From Circinella minor (lineage: Eukaryota; Mucoromycota; Mucoromycetes; Mucorales; Lichtheimiaceae), in NCBI GenBank assembly GCA_016758965.1, contig JAEPRB010000281.1:1-48032 (forward strand): 48,032 nucleotides of DNA, given 5' to 3'. Positions 25,001 through 36,785 of the stretch are shown here, piece after piece. The position numbers were made by a program, and so were the translations under genes. The notes beneath the pieces are model-generated. The model was given only the letters and a program-made list of their open reading frames with translations. It was not told the DNA's origin and searched no databases. Within the stretch, counting starts at the first letter, position 1. The number at the start of each line of letters is the position of its first letter.

Positions 25001-26934
25001 TCATCTTCATTTTTTTTACAACATTATATATATATATATATAAATAATCGTATATGCATTTTTTTTTCTGGAATAACGTGATAGGTAACTTGGTTGCACA
25101 TTTTACTGAACATACTGCATCTATCAATCAATTGGCAATTTCTTGGGATAATCTTTTATTTGCATCGTGTTCTGATGATGGTTCAGTTAAAATATGGGAT
25201 TGTTCTCGTTTGGAACGAAATGTAACCAATCGATCTCGTGTAACTTATAATCGACAAGGTAAATAAAAATCAAGCATTAAAAAGAAATTTTATTTGAGAT
25301 AATATAAATAATAACATTTTATTTATAGGTGGTCGAATTAAATGTTTGACTTTTATACAACAAACATATAGTATTGCAGCAGCTTCAGATAATGGAAGTA
25401 TTCATGTTTTTCGGTATGTTACAAAAAAAAAATATTACTCTGGGTTATCTTTTTTCACCCTTTTTTAAACTTGTTAAATAATCTTGAAAACACCTGACAC
25501 TTTATTATTGGGAAAAAATAATAGTGTTGATATGCGAAATGCTGGATCTGCACTCAAGTTTGGAAAATGTGTTCCTGTTCGAAAGCATCAATTAAATCAA
25601 GAATATGCTATAACAATAAAACATTTTACTAGTGGTAAGGGAAAGACAACTATAATTTTGTAATCAACATTTTATGTGATATATATACCCTTTTTTTTGT
25701 TCTTATATAATTCGTATCATTGCTTATATATATTTATATAGATGCTTCAAATACAATGGCTGGTTCAAAATCAATTTTATTACTTGCCACTAATAAAGGA
25801 AATATTTATGCTTTGGATTTACTTACCATGGAAACATTATGGAAATTAAAGAATCCTATAAGTTATGGTATGTTAATAAGGTGTTCATAATATTATATCA
25901 TTAATTAAATCAATATTCTGAGTCAACTGAACTATAAACAAATCAAAAAAACATAGGTGTTATTACAAGTATTGTTACAGATCGACTTCATACATGGATG
26001 CTTGTAGGAACAACACGTGGATTTTTAACACTTTATGATTTAAGATTCCAAATCTTATTAAGATCATGGCTTCATTATAGTGGTAGTCGAATTAATTATA
26101 TGTTATTGAGTCATGATCCAAAAGCTGAAGGAAAACATGTTATTATTGCAGCTGGAACAAATGAAGTGTCTGTATGGGATATTGTACAACTTTGTTGTGT
26201 TGAAGTATTTTCTGTTAAATTAGGTGAAGATATGCCAAAAGCTATTAATGATATTCATACAGATCATTACAAGGTGAATATTATTATAATTCGGGGTACT
26301 ATCATATTATATATAGCCTATTTAGAAACTAACTAATAATAAAAATTAGGCACTTGAAGCACCATCTGAAGATGATTTATTAGATGAACCTGAAATTATC
26401 AATGAAGCTCATTTTGCAGAGAATTCTATTCAAGCAGTTGTATCACCCTCTGATTGTCGATTTATTATTACAGGAGGTTCTGATCGTAAACTTAGATTTT
26501 GGGATATTGCAAGAGCAGAAAGTTCAAGTGTACTTTTAGGATTAGATTCAGATGAACCTAAACCTCGTTACATGTAAGATTAATATTTTAATTTTTGGGG
26601 AGATTCTCGAGTAAAATAAATAAAACTAAATCATTTATAATGGAACTTTTTTTTTATATAAACTTATAGTACAGCAGTTCATGATCAAATTAAATTTCAT
26701 TTTGAATATCCATATTCACAAAGAAATTCATCTTCAACAAGTTCAATGCATATGGGTGATAGTAGTGGTAGTCATCGTGGACATTATCAATCACCTAAAG
26801 AAACAAATTTCACACAACAACAACACTTATTACGCAATCATACGGATGCAATCACTGATGTTATTTTAACAGAAGTTCCTTATCCAATGATTATTAGTGG
26901 TGATAGAGATGGAGTTATTAAAGTTGTTTCATAA
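19118..26934 (+). CDS. VPS15: Vps15 / PIK3R4, regulatory kinase subunit of class III PI3-kinase; 35 exons
   Basis: Thirty-five exons join in frame to 1,532 residues, near the family's usual 1,350-1,450. Exons: 19118-19203, 19313-19437, 19569-19689, 19823-19907, 20024-20125, 20200-20307, 20412-20476, 20563-20689, 20780-20850, 20968-21302, 21483-21508, 21651-21738, 21829-22046, 22153-22386, 22462-22670, 22731-22825, 22907-23050, 23129-23274, 23342-23489, 23574-23637, 23786-23896, 23977-24010, 24073-24159, 24231-24247, 24322-24539, 24604-24675, 24756-24824, 24893-24985, 25085-25258, 25329-25413, 25525-25634, 25742-25867, 25957-26273, 26350-26573, 26670-26934. The N-terminus MGNKIS is a myristoylation signal. 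The kinase-like domain has HGDIKTEN (H142-N149) and DFA (D162) in place of DFG, as in all Vps15. HEAT repeats cover about residues 450-870 and WD40 repeats about 1070-1532. It partners Vps34 and Vps30/Atg6 on endosomes and autophagosomes. Confidence 0.95.
22064..22090. repeat. (TG)n microsatellite in Vps15 intron 13
   Basis: An uninterrupted TG run lies within 20 bases of the donor site at 22047. Its length may vary between strains and could influence splicing. Confidence 0.9.
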
Positions 26935-27384
26935 TAATAATAACTATACCCACCCCCTTTTCCTTATTTCCATCTTTTTATAAAAAAAAGAGCACATTAC
27001 ATATCAATAGTAATAATTATAATAATAAAATGTTATTTGTGGATTATATAAATTTTTTTCTAACCCAAAAGTTCGGTTCAATGATCTCCAAAAAGATCAA
27101 AATTTTACCACGCTTTTTTTTTTTTTTTCATCTATTGAACACAAAGGGCAACCCCGCATTTTATTTTATTTTCACTTGTTCGGCATGTATTTCTTGAGTT
27201 TTAAATTAGTTATTCTTCTATCATTTTTTCAGGCGTGGGAATTTTTGATTTTTTTAAACAAACTCAAACTTCCGTTTTTTTTTCCACGTCCTTTCTCTCT
27301 CTTTTTTTTTAATCATCCTTAACAGCTTCCATATATACTTCTTTACCTATCCCTTTTTTTTTTTTTGACAAAAAACAAAAAATC
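26935..27384. other. Intergenic region between Vps15 and MCC-beta genes
   Basis: Short spacer holding the Vps15 3' end, including an AATAAA at about 27024-27029, and a T/C-rich leader just before the MCC-beta ATG at 27385. No other gene fits. Confidence 0.5.
27024..27029 (+). terminator. Possible Vps15 polyadenylation signal
   Basis: AATAAA about 90 bases after the stop codon. The sequence is so AT-rich that chance occurrence cannot be excluded. Confidence 0.4.
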
Positions 27385-30262
27385 ATGCTTACAGCCCGTC
27401 TTCGACCCATTGTTTCTAAATCATTTCGTCCTTTAACTGTTCAAACAACAGCAAGATGTTATCATGCTTTACATGAAGAACAAGCAACTATCCTTCCAAA
27501 TAAGGTCGAAACTGCCAGCGCAACTTTCAAGGTATATAATCTAAATACGAAAAATCACGTCAAAAATATGTTATCTATGAAAAGAAAAACTGATGGATAA
27601 CAATAATAATAGGAAAATGCCGAAAATATGCAAAAAGCTATTGATGATCTTGAATTAAAGATTGAAAAAATCAAACTTGGTAAATAAAAAAAAAAAAGAA
27701 CAAAGGAAGAAAGGTTGTTGTTATAAATATATTAAAGATACTTATCGTATATAAAAAAAAAACACAGGTGGTGGTGAACGCGCACGTCAACGACATTTGT
27801 CAAGAAATAAAATGTTGCCACGCGACAGGTAATAAAAAAAAAGAGGGGGGAATGGATATCTATTTTCTTGCTTGGTTTTAAAAAATAATTCACATGCTTA
27901 ATTTTTCTTTTTTTCATTTTATTAAATTAGAATTAATCGTTTGCTAGATCAAAAGTATGAAATTCCATTCTTTGTTTTTTTTTCAATGATTTAAATGATA
28001 CACGGAACGAAAAGAAAAAAAAAAGTCAAGATTTAACATTTACTAAATATAAAAAAAATTGATATTTATGCTAAATAATAGTTCTCCCTTCTTGGAGTTG
28101 TCACCATTAGCTGGATATCAATTATATGAAGATGAAGTTGCTGCAGGTGGTATTATTACTGGTATTGGTCGTGTTAATGGGTAAGTATTTATATATTTGG
28201 TGTGGGGGGGATTGCAGGGACAATATCCATATTTTTTTTTTAAAAAAAAAAATGAAAGAGGGAGGGAATTTATAATTGAGCTTATTTTCATTTATTATTT
28301 TATAGTGTTGAATGTATGATTGTTGCAAATGATCCTACTGTCAAGGTAAGAGACAATATGGTTTTTTTTTAATTAAAATAAAGCCCAATGTAATCATGGC
28401 TAATAATATATATGTATATCATATATTATATAGGGTGGATCATATTATCCAATTACAGGTAAAAAAAAAAAAAAGCTTGTTAACATCTGTCTTATTCGCA
28501 CAACTCGAAAAAAAAATTGATCAAGTCTGTTCTTTTATAATATTATATAGTCAAAAAACATTTACGTGCACAAGAAGTTGCAAAGGACAATAATCTTCCT
28601 TGTATCTATTTAGGTAAGTGTTTATCAATAAATTACATAAATGATTTGATAGTATATATATTATTGAGAGTATATATAAAAAGAAAATTTATTTAATATA
28701 TGTAATATTATACTATAATAGTTGATTCTGGAGGTGCCAATTTACCTCGTCAAGCTGATGTGTTCCCTGATCGTGAACATTTTGGTCGCATCTTTTTTAA
28801 TCAAGCAAATATGTCTGCTATGGGTATTCCACAAATTGCTGCTGTCATGGGTTCATGTACAGCAGGTGGTGCTTATGTACCTGCCATGTCTGATGAAAGT
28901 ATTATTGTCAAGAATCAAGGAACTATTTTCCTTGCTGGTCCACCTTTAGTCAAGGCTGCTATTGGTGAAAACATTAGTGCAGAAGAATTGGGTGGTGCTG
29001 ATTTGCATTGTAAGTAATATTCTTTTTTTTACAGTATTTTACTGTACATAAGGATGAGAATAAAGAAGGTGAAAGAGAAAAAATAAGATAGATGGGGATC
29101 AATTAAAATATTGAAAAAATTTAGGTCGTACATCTGGTGTAACGGATCATTATGCTTTGGACGATGAACATGCATTGGTACTTGCTCGTAGAGTTGTTGG
29201 TTCATTAAACCGTACCAAAGATTCTCAACTTGCTGTACGTACACCAGAAGAACCTCTTTATTCTGCTGATGAAATTGGTGGTATTGTTGGTGATAACTTG
29301 AAAAAGACTTTTGACTCCAAGAATATTATTTCACGTATCGTTGATGGTAGTCGATTTGCTGAATTTAAGGAACATTACGGTACAAGTTTGGTAACAGGTA
29401 AATTATTAAAGTATCCATATATACATATGGATTGGGTCGGATTATTAATATTGCTGGTTATATATATCAGAACTTTTTTTTTTTGGTCGTTATGAAATAC
29501 TGACATTTAATTCTATCAGGTTTTGCTCATATCCATGGCTACCCTGTTGGTATCGTTGCCAACAACGGTATTCTCTTTTCTGAATCTGCATTAAAGGGTG
29601 CTCACTTTATTGAACTTTGCTCACAACGTGGTATCCCATTGGTATTCTTACAGAACATTACTGGTTTCATGGTCGGTTCATCTGCTGAAGCAGGTGGAAT
29701 TGCTAAAAATGGTGCAAAACTTGTTACTGCTGTTTCTTGCGCAAAAGTACCTAAATTTACTGTAATCACAGGTGGCAGTTTCGGTGCTGGTAATTATGGC
29801 ATGTGTGGTCGTGCTTATTCTCCACGTTTCTTGTGGATGTATCCTGTAAGTAATATACATTTATTCTGTTTATTTGAGGGCTGGGAAAGAATGAATTTTA
29901 TATGTACATATATATATACATATATGAATATTTAAATACAAATAAACTAACATGATTTTTTTTTCTAGAATGCTCGAATTTCTGTTATGGGTGGTGAACA
30001 AAGTGCTAATGTGCTTGCACAAATCACTCGTGATAGTAAAGCTAAACGTGGAGAGGAATGGGCTATTGAAGAAGAAGAAAAATTCAAAGCTCCTATTCGT
30101 GAAAAGTATGAAGCAGAAGGTCATCCTTACTTTGCTAGTGCACGATTATGGGATGATGGTGTTATTAACCCACGTGATACTCGTAGTGTTCTCGGTCTGG
30201 CACTGAGCGCTAGCTTGAATGCTCCTATTGAAAAAACCAAATTTGGCGTTTTTAGAATGTAG
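27385..30262 (+). CDS. Methylcrotonoyl-CoA carboxylase beta subunit, mitochondrial; 12 exons
   Basis: Exons 27385-27531, 27613-27679, 27768-27828, 27931-27954, 28082-28180, 28306-28345, 28434-28458, 28551-28613, 28722-29009, 29125-29397, 29520-29845 and 29969-30262 join to 568 residues, the normal length. The first 25-30 residues are basic and Ser/Thr-rich without acids, a mitochondrial presequence. Carboxyltransferase signatures follow: [38 protein letters not shown] and [11 protein letters not shown]. The end ([14 protein letters not shown]) is MCC-beta-like rather than propionyl-CoA carboxylase-like. The subunit transfers carboxyl from biotin on the alpha subunit to 3-methylcrotonyl-CoA in leucine breakdown. 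The alpha subunit gene is not in the window. Exons 4, 6 and 7 are only 24, 40 and 25 bases. Confidence 0.95.
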
Positions 30263-30746
30263 AACCATATATATATTATAATACATAAAACTCTTTATTT
30301 AACTAAAAAAGAGCCCATCATAAAATAATAAAAATCAAAGACCTGTATTTTTTCCCTGTTTTTTTTTATCACGTACTATTATCAAAATTAATTGTTTTAT
30401 TAATATTACGTACGAATATTATTTTATTATTATCTTCTAACTCTGTACTTATAGTCTGCATTTCCATTTCATTTTGTTTGGTACGACGATAATCAATTAG
30501 GCAAAAGAAAACACTAAACGACCATTAAAATGGTCAAAGGAAAGTTTATTACGTACTTTCTTTTTTGTTGTTGTTGTTTTCAGCGTGAATTAATGAAACT
30601 ACTGATAATATGTATGTTTAAGGTGCTTGAACATAGTACTTTGACATGAAATGAACATACAGTTCTTTGTGTCTGTATTCTGGTGGGCTTCTTTTTTTTT
30701 CAGTTCTCGGTTGCTCTGGACCAGTAGAATTACACGTATGAATTGA
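30263..30746. other. Intergenic region downstream of MCC-beta
   Basis: Contains an AATAAA at about 30327-30332, a plausible polyadenylation signal for the preceding gene. No gene was recognised up to the candidate exon at 30747. Confidence 0.45.
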
Positions 30747-31316
30747 ATGTTGTCTGTTTATACCAAGGAACGTGCCCATTTGCTAGTAAACCGTCTTTTA
30801 ATCTACGCGGTTAAACATGGAAGTACATATGACGCTAGCTTTGTGAATGGACCTGGGTAAGATCATTATTTAAGTGGGCTACCAGGCGCTGACATGTAGG
30901 CGTGTCACCGCAGCTTTGTGTCGGGCGAAATTCGGACGACGTAGGGACGACGTAAGTAGTTGGCGTACAATATTCCAATTTGTTTGTTTCTGGATCGTGG
31001 GTTGGTGAGAGAATTTAGTGTTTTGTCTATAGACTTTTTTTGACTTTTATAAATATAATGCGTATTTTGAATGATGGGGTATGTTATTACGTATTAACAT
31101 TACTAGCTTACGTATAAAGCGAATAATGGTCTATTTTGTATACATATGTACATATAAAATACTAATATCCATAGTGTTGGACTTTTCGGTTATGGAAGAT
31201 GCATGCCATTCAATGCGCAAGACATTAAGACGGATCAAGAACTTTTTATTCAGATCGTCTTTCACAGGTATATCGTGATCTGTCATAAGCAACTCTTTCT
31301 ATTTTCAGACACGTAA
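30747..31316 (+). CDS. Possible short spliced gene or gene fragment, unrecognised
   Basis: Segments read like coding exons with good splice signals. Exon 30747-30856 is open from ATG and rich in Leu/Arg/Lys/Tyr (YTKERAHLLVNRLL). A 43-base intron follows, with GTAAGA donor, CTGAC branch and TAG. Exon 2 starts at 30900 in frame (RVTAALCRAKFGRRRDD) and ends either at the GTAAGT at 30952 or at 30964. A later block, 31175-31267 (MEDACHSMRKTLRR), joins through a 41-base intron to a short last exon with TAA at 31314-31316. Only the 30964 donor gives the right phase to join exon 2 to 31175, making about 92 residues. The sequence is less AT-rich than its surroundings. I recognise no family; it may be a remnant of a repeat gene. 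Confidence 0.3.
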
Positions 31317-31815
31317 TAAGGAAGGCCAATGATCCAGGTACCTAGGAACCAGGGAGATTATGTCCTGACGCAACACCACCACCATGTTGGTAGTGAATCT
31401 GTCTATGTAACTTTTTTTTTTAAAAAAAAAAAGCTGTGACGAAGAGTATTGCAACTTTTAATACTTTATCTATTACGTATTCTGTTATTTATATGTATTT
31501 TTCGTTGATCTTCGATAATGATACGTAGTTATTTTATTTAATCAATCAGAAATAAATTTCAAATTACTGAACCTTTATCATACGTAAACGATCTCGTTCT
31601 TTTGTCATAAATAAACAATTCTTGACTTCTCTTCTATTATTTTACAATCAAAATTGTCATGTCTATATGATACGTATACAGTTTATTATATTTTACATAT
31701 CACATAATATAAAGACGTCGTAGTTACTTGTAGACCACTCAACAATCAATGATAGTCATCAACATCTTTTTATCATTATCGATCTCAACAAATATCCATA
31801 ATCAGTTCAAAATTA
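31317..31815. other. No gene seen
   Basis: AT-rich sequence with a T10A11 dyad at 31412-31432. No coding or repeat structure beyond that was recognised. Confidence 0.4.
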
Positions 31816-31817
31816 TA

Positions 31818-32658
31818 CAGAGGATCCCCGTTAATTTCACACCCGTTAATTTTCACACCTCATTAACTTCACCAAAAATCAAGGAATGGTAAAAATAACA
31901 TAAGAAAATTTTCACATCCCCCTTTATTTCACTTCCACAGCACCTACCGGCATTGAATCCTTAACGGATAAATTACAAATTATTATTTACGTATGTGATA
32001 AGTATAAGGATCGTAATTAGATTAGTATACAGGATAAGTTGCTTTTTTATTACGCCACTTGTATGTTTATTTTCTTCTTCTTTTTCCTCTTTAAGCCTTT
32101 GGATATTGCACTAATACCAGGTGCCGTTAACAAGTCGAACTCATTTTTAGCCCATAGTGCTAGTGATCAGTTTGTCATGGTTTGTGGGCTAAGCTTTTTC
32201 TTCTCAGCCCGAATACTATACTGTTCAGTTGTCAATCCAGCGTTAGATTTGGTTACTTTCATCCTATTTTGGTATATATAGAGCAAAAATATAGAGAGAT
32301 TGGAAAAAAAAATGAAAAACTGGTGTTATATAAAAAATAAATTATCTCTCCATCTCTTGGGACTATATACAGTATAGCTTTTCTTTTTCAGGAAAAAAAG
32401 TTATAATACATAGACATCCTCAAATAAAAAAAAGAAGTAGTTACAAAAATTCATTAAGAACAAGCACATAGAAATGATTTATTAATTAATAGGTATTTTC
32501 ATACATTAAAAAAAGATATACAGTACAGTAGTGAGCTGAAGTATTCAATATATGCACATTCTTTGAAAACATTTCATAGTATCCGTTAATTTTCACACTC
32601 CCTTATTTTCACAAAAAAAAATTGAAAATGGCTCTATGAAATTAACGGGGATCCTCTG
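31818..32658 (-). mobile_element. 841 bp pogo-type element with perfect 22 bp inverted repeats
   Basis: Ends start CAGAGGATCCCCGTTAATTT on both strands, identical over 22 bases, and are flanked by TA on each side (31816-31817 and 32659-32660). CGTTAATTTTCACAC motifs recur inside both ends. On the minus strand the interior keeps a CENP-B/pogo-like helix-turn-helix fragment at about 32252-32083. Intact repeats suggest recent movement, but no catalytic domain remains, so it is non-autonomous. Confidence 0.82.
32083..32252 (-). pseudogene. CENP-B/pogo N-terminal helix-turn-helix remnant
   Basis: The minus strand reads LTTEQYSIRAEKKKLSPQT, then a TGA stop, then SLALWAKNEFDLL and ISAISKGLKR. The L-A-x-W-A-K-x-E-F run followed by I-S-x-I/L-x-x-x-L-K is the pattern of the first DNA-binding helix-turn-helix of CENP-B and pogo-family transposases. 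The frame is lost shortly after, with no second HTH or DDE domain. Confidence 0.6.
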
Positions 32659-32660
32659 TA

Positions 32661-33243
32661 TACCTATATTATTGATCCGAATAAAGAAATCACTGACAAC
32701 ATCATTCCTCAGATATGTAATTATTGCTTCTCTTTCGTTTCTTTCGATTCACCAATTTGTTAAGTGCGTATTTTCTTTAAGAAAAAATCATGCACAGCCA
32801 AATAGCCTTCTTTCTTTGACTAATTTTACCAACCTCTTCTTTTTAGCATGATAAAGAAAATCGACAGCGTCCCTAGTTTTTTTTTTTTACTCGTTTAACT
32901 TATGCACACATGGAAGTAACGACGACTAGTACCTAGTGAGCGGAAACGAAAAGAGTAAAGAGAATATTTCTTATATTTATACTAACAAATTGAAATATAG
33001 TTTAGATATAAATCTAAATCTTAATGCCGGGATGTATACATCTGTCGTTCCTCCACCATGGTATGGTTATTAATATCATGTAAGATAAAAAAAAATTGAA
33101 CAATATGATTCATTTGTATTATCCGTTTTTATAATGGTAAAAATAATATAATATCAAACTAAACAAAAAAAACGAGTTTGTGTATTTATGTATTACTCTT
33201 CTTGTATATTGACAAGATGTTCAATAAAGTTTCCTATTTCGAA
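32661..33243. other. No gene seen
   Basis: AT-rich spacer between two inverted-repeat elements; no coding structure was recognised. Confidence 0.4.
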
Positions 33244-33245
33244 TA

Positions 33246-34216
33246 TGGTGCATTTCATCTTAAATAGCCAAAAAATTTTGATGTTTCAATTTTTTTTGAA
33301 GTTTAAACCCCACTTTATTATCTGATATATAGAAAAAAACATCTAATCATATATGCTAATTCTTCTATGTGATATATGCTTTTTTAATAAAAACACATAT
33401 ACCTTCTTATCAGGTTTGTGCCAATACATAGTCTAGCTATAACTTCTGATACCTATAACAATCCGCATATTTATGCGGAAAAAATGAATCTCTGTTGGAG
33501 TATCCTTGTGAGGGGATACTCTATTTTTAAAATTCATGTTTAAATTCTTCTTTAAAGATTTGTATACCCATATAGTCATAATTCACTCTAGTATATCCCT
33601 CGTATCATTCAATCCAATTGCATTCACCGTAGAATTTATAATACATTACGCATATATAAATAACCATTATCTTCGATTGCTTCTTATAATATATTTTCTG
33701 TTTTCTGAAATCATGCTAAGAACCTAGTACATGTTTCAATATAATGAACATAATCATTAGTTGGATCTATTTTACAATCTGCTATCCATTTTTTTATGGT
33801 ATAATGTATTTTCAAAGTATATGTTCTGTTTTTTTAGAATATGCTTAATACTTTTAACCTATTTTATCTTTGAATTTTTTCAAAGTAACATACATCTTCT
33901 ACACCTATTCTTCATTATTAAGATTCTCATAAACTCATCTGTATAATACACTTTTCAATAACTCTGTTCGACTCCTGCTATAGTTTAATGTTTCAAAATC
34001 TTTTCTTCTCTGCTTAATTGTACTAAAAGCTACAAACTTTGAAAGCCTAAGAATTTTTTTTTCTTTATCAAAATTGAAAACGTAAACCACGATATTTGTT
34101 CTTTCGATGTCAAAAAGTACTATTCTTGGGTTACATTGTTCAAATACAAGTGTATAAAAAATCCTTAGGCATTTAAAAAATCAAAACTTTTTGGCTATTT
34201 AAAATGAAATGCACCA
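33246..34216. mobile_element. 971 bp terminal-inverted-repeat element with TA target duplication
   Basis: The left end begins TGGTGCATTTCATCTTAAAT and the reverse complement of the right end begins TGGTGCATTTCATTTTAAAT. The match continues through AGCCAAAAA and TTTTGAT for about 38 bases with two differences. TA flanks both ends (33244-33245 and 34217-34218), as in Tc1/mariner-superfamily insertions. The interior has no transposase motif that I can see, so it is probably a MITE of a family distinct from the pogo-like ones. Confidence 0.78.
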
Positions 34217-34218
34217 TA

Positions 34219-35116
34219 GAGTTGTTTCAATTTCTTAATTGATGATGACTGAACTTTTAGTAGCTTTTCCAGTCAAATAGTGGGACATAGGCCTGAACTA
34301 GGAAGATCGCTATATCTGTAGGTAATGTTTTACTACAAATATTTTATTTTCATTTAATGATTACCAATAATTATATGTCAAATCTGTTTTCTAGTATTCT
34401 GCATTTGTGAAAACTTACAATAAGGTTCAGTGGTGATATAGTCAAGTGCAATGTATTTCTCTACGCCAAATAATTATATACGTAAAATAATAAACTTTGA
34501 TATACCCTAAATAAAGAATAATTGTTAATCACAGATATAAATCTAGTTAAATATTACTTTAAGAATTTTTAATTTTCACACTTTTGTTTATTTTTCTGAC
34601 GTTAACGCTCTTACAGACAATAAGGTTATCAACTATAATAATAAGAAAATGGTGACGTTTTTTTCAGAACCATGGTTCGGATATCTATCTTAGAAACAAG
34701 TAGTATAATTAAAAAAAATGTGTATATAATATCAGTTAATCATATTTGTATGTATCTCATCGTCAAACCGTTTCTAGTATAAAACACATTATGAATTGGG
34801 AAAACTTCATATCATATCTGGTATCTAGAGACTATGAGGTTTGCAGCTAAAACAAATAATAATCAGTATTAAATAATTGAACTCTTCACTCAGTTACTAT
34901 TACTGTATTATGCACCCGAAAATAAGATTTGTATATTTCGATATTCGAGGTCTCCCTCACAGCGCATCAAAGTAGGACTAATAAGTAAACTCCCGTGTCA
35001 CATTGAAAAACCCAGCAACAGGGCCAATGCAGCTATTTAAAGAAGGCAAACCAATGAAACGCGACCAAGTAAAGAGTAACTTTTTTTTTTGAAAAAAAAA
35101 ATAACACACTGATCAA
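34219..35116. other. Intergenic region upstream of the PDI gene
   Basis: AT-rich with no gene recognised. The final 40 bases hold a T10-G-A10 dyad (35081-35101), just before the start codon at 35117. Confidence 0.45.
35081..35101. repeat. T10-G-A10 dyad in the PDI 5' leader
   Basis: A nearly perfect T/A inverted repeat ends 16 bases before the ATG. In RNA it could form an A-U hairpin near the start codon. Similar tracts occur elsewhere in the window. Confidence 0.6.
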
Positions 35117-35937
35117 ATGTCATTCAAATCGATTCTGTTACTATGGATCAATTTGGCCCTTGCTCTTGCTTTCTATGGACCACGCGATTCCGTAGTTGAA
35201 TTGACTCCTAAAAACTTCAAACAAGTTGTTATGGATACTAACGTAAGTTTCTTTTTCTTTAACAATTATTTCGTTTGTTCTAAGAAAAAAGAATGACGGC
35301 CTATTGCGTGAACGTACCGTTTAATATTTCCTTTGTAAATCTAGTTGAAACAACAAACAAGATGTATTTCTAATTTCTTTTTGTTTATTATTATTATAAT
35401 AGCAATTGGTAGCAGTTGAATTTTACGCTCCTTGGTGCGGACATTGTCAAAGGTAAGTATTTATTAATATATCAAAAGTAAAACAAAAAGGATGAAAAAT
35501 GGTGAAAGTGTTAATATAAATAATCAACGCTCTATATCATAGACTTGCACCTGATTGGAAAAAAGCAGCCAAAAACTTGGAAGGATTAGCTGTTCTTGGC
35601 GCCATAGACTGTGACCAAGATAGCAATAAGCCTTTGTGTGGTCAATACGAAATAAAAGGTTTCCCAACCATTAAAGTGTTCAAACCCGAACGTAAAATTG
35701 ATAAGCGAACTGGCGCAATGACCAAGAAACCACAAGACTATCCTGGAGCTCGAGATGCTAAATCAATCGTGGATTATCTTTTAGCTTTACAACCATCCGA
35801 AGTTCGCTTTATCAAAGGTGATTCAAGCAAGGTTAAATCCAAAAAGAGCATGAGCATTGACACCTTTTTCGAAACAGATGTACGTTTCTTCTTTTTCTTT
35901 TTATTCATTATGAATTATTATTTTGAACTTATTTTTA

Positions 35938-35977
<40 letters not shown>

Positions 35978-36785
35978 CGACACTTCCTAAAGCTTTGTTG
36001 TTTACCGATAAAGCAACTACATCTCCTTTGTATAAAGCACTTTCAGTTGAATTTGGGGGTGGACGTATGTTGGTCGGTGAGGTCAAAAAATCAGAAAAGG
36101 TTTTGGTCAAAGAGTATGGTGTTACTTCATTCCCGACGCTTTTTGTCGCATCTCCAACTGCTGGTCATGTTGAATATAAAGGCAAATTGAAATATGAGCC
36201 TTTGTCTGCTTTCTTGAATGAGCATGCTCTTCCTGTCAAACAAAAGAAATCTGCCAAAAAGGAAAAGTCAGCCTCTGAAGAAGAATCAGCACCCAAGCCT
36301 GAAAAACCTAAAGGTTAATATACAATTAGGATGGATAAAAGAGAACAAAAAAAAATCCTGGATGATTTTAACTAACATTACTATAAAAACAAACAGTGGT
36401 AGAAATTGCCTCAGATAGCCAATTACAGCAACATTGTCTTGATTCTGCCAAAATCTGTGTTATTGCTATTGTAACCGAAGCTGAACAAAAGGAGACTTCC
36501 GAAATGTTAAATAAATTGAACGATAATTCACAATTATATCGTTTCTCCTGGATAAGTGACACTAAAGCATCGGATATTGTTGAAAAGTTGGATCTTGTAG
36601 CCGATTATCCCACCTTATTCCTTGTTCACCCATCAAAGAAATTATATAGACCTTATATTGGTGTCTATGAAGAAAAAGCGATTAGCCGATGGCTCGATCA
36701 AGTTGCTACTGGCAGAATTCAAGCATGGCCATTTGAAGGCAAACTTAAAATCCAAGATACCGGTCGTGTCCGCGACGAATTATAA
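35117..36785 (+). CDS. Protein disulfide isomerase, single active CGHC domain, ER-retained; 5 exons
   Basis: Exons 35117-35242, 35403-35452, 35543-35879, 35974-36313 and 36397-36785 join to 413 residues. Residues 1-19 form a hydrophobic signal peptide (SILLLWINLALALA). The first thioredoxin domain carries the active site WCGHC (C54, C57) and a cis-proline motif GFPTIK. Two further thioredoxin-like folds follow without CxxC but with SFPTLF and DYPTLF motifs; a Lys/Glu-rich linker (about residues 265-285) lies between them. The C-terminus is RDEL, an ER-retrieval signal. This order resembles fungal Mpd1/PDIA6-type enzymes, which form and rearrange disulfides in secretory proteins. The intron 4 donor (GTTAAT) is weak, and retention would stop translation at once through its TAA. 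Confidence 0.92.

Noticed and set aside
30840..30960. Possible tRNA or structured RNA in the GC-richer patch
   Set aside because: No T-loop or A/B box could be found; exon-like reading with splice sites fits better.
32039..32281. 80-codon plus-strand open frame in the pogo element
   Set aside because: It is antisense to the CENP-B-like HTH remnant, which explains the sequence better.
33536..33946. Two short hydrophobic open frames in the 971 bp element
   Set aside because: No transposase signature; Phe/Ile/Leu bias expected from AT-rich sequence.
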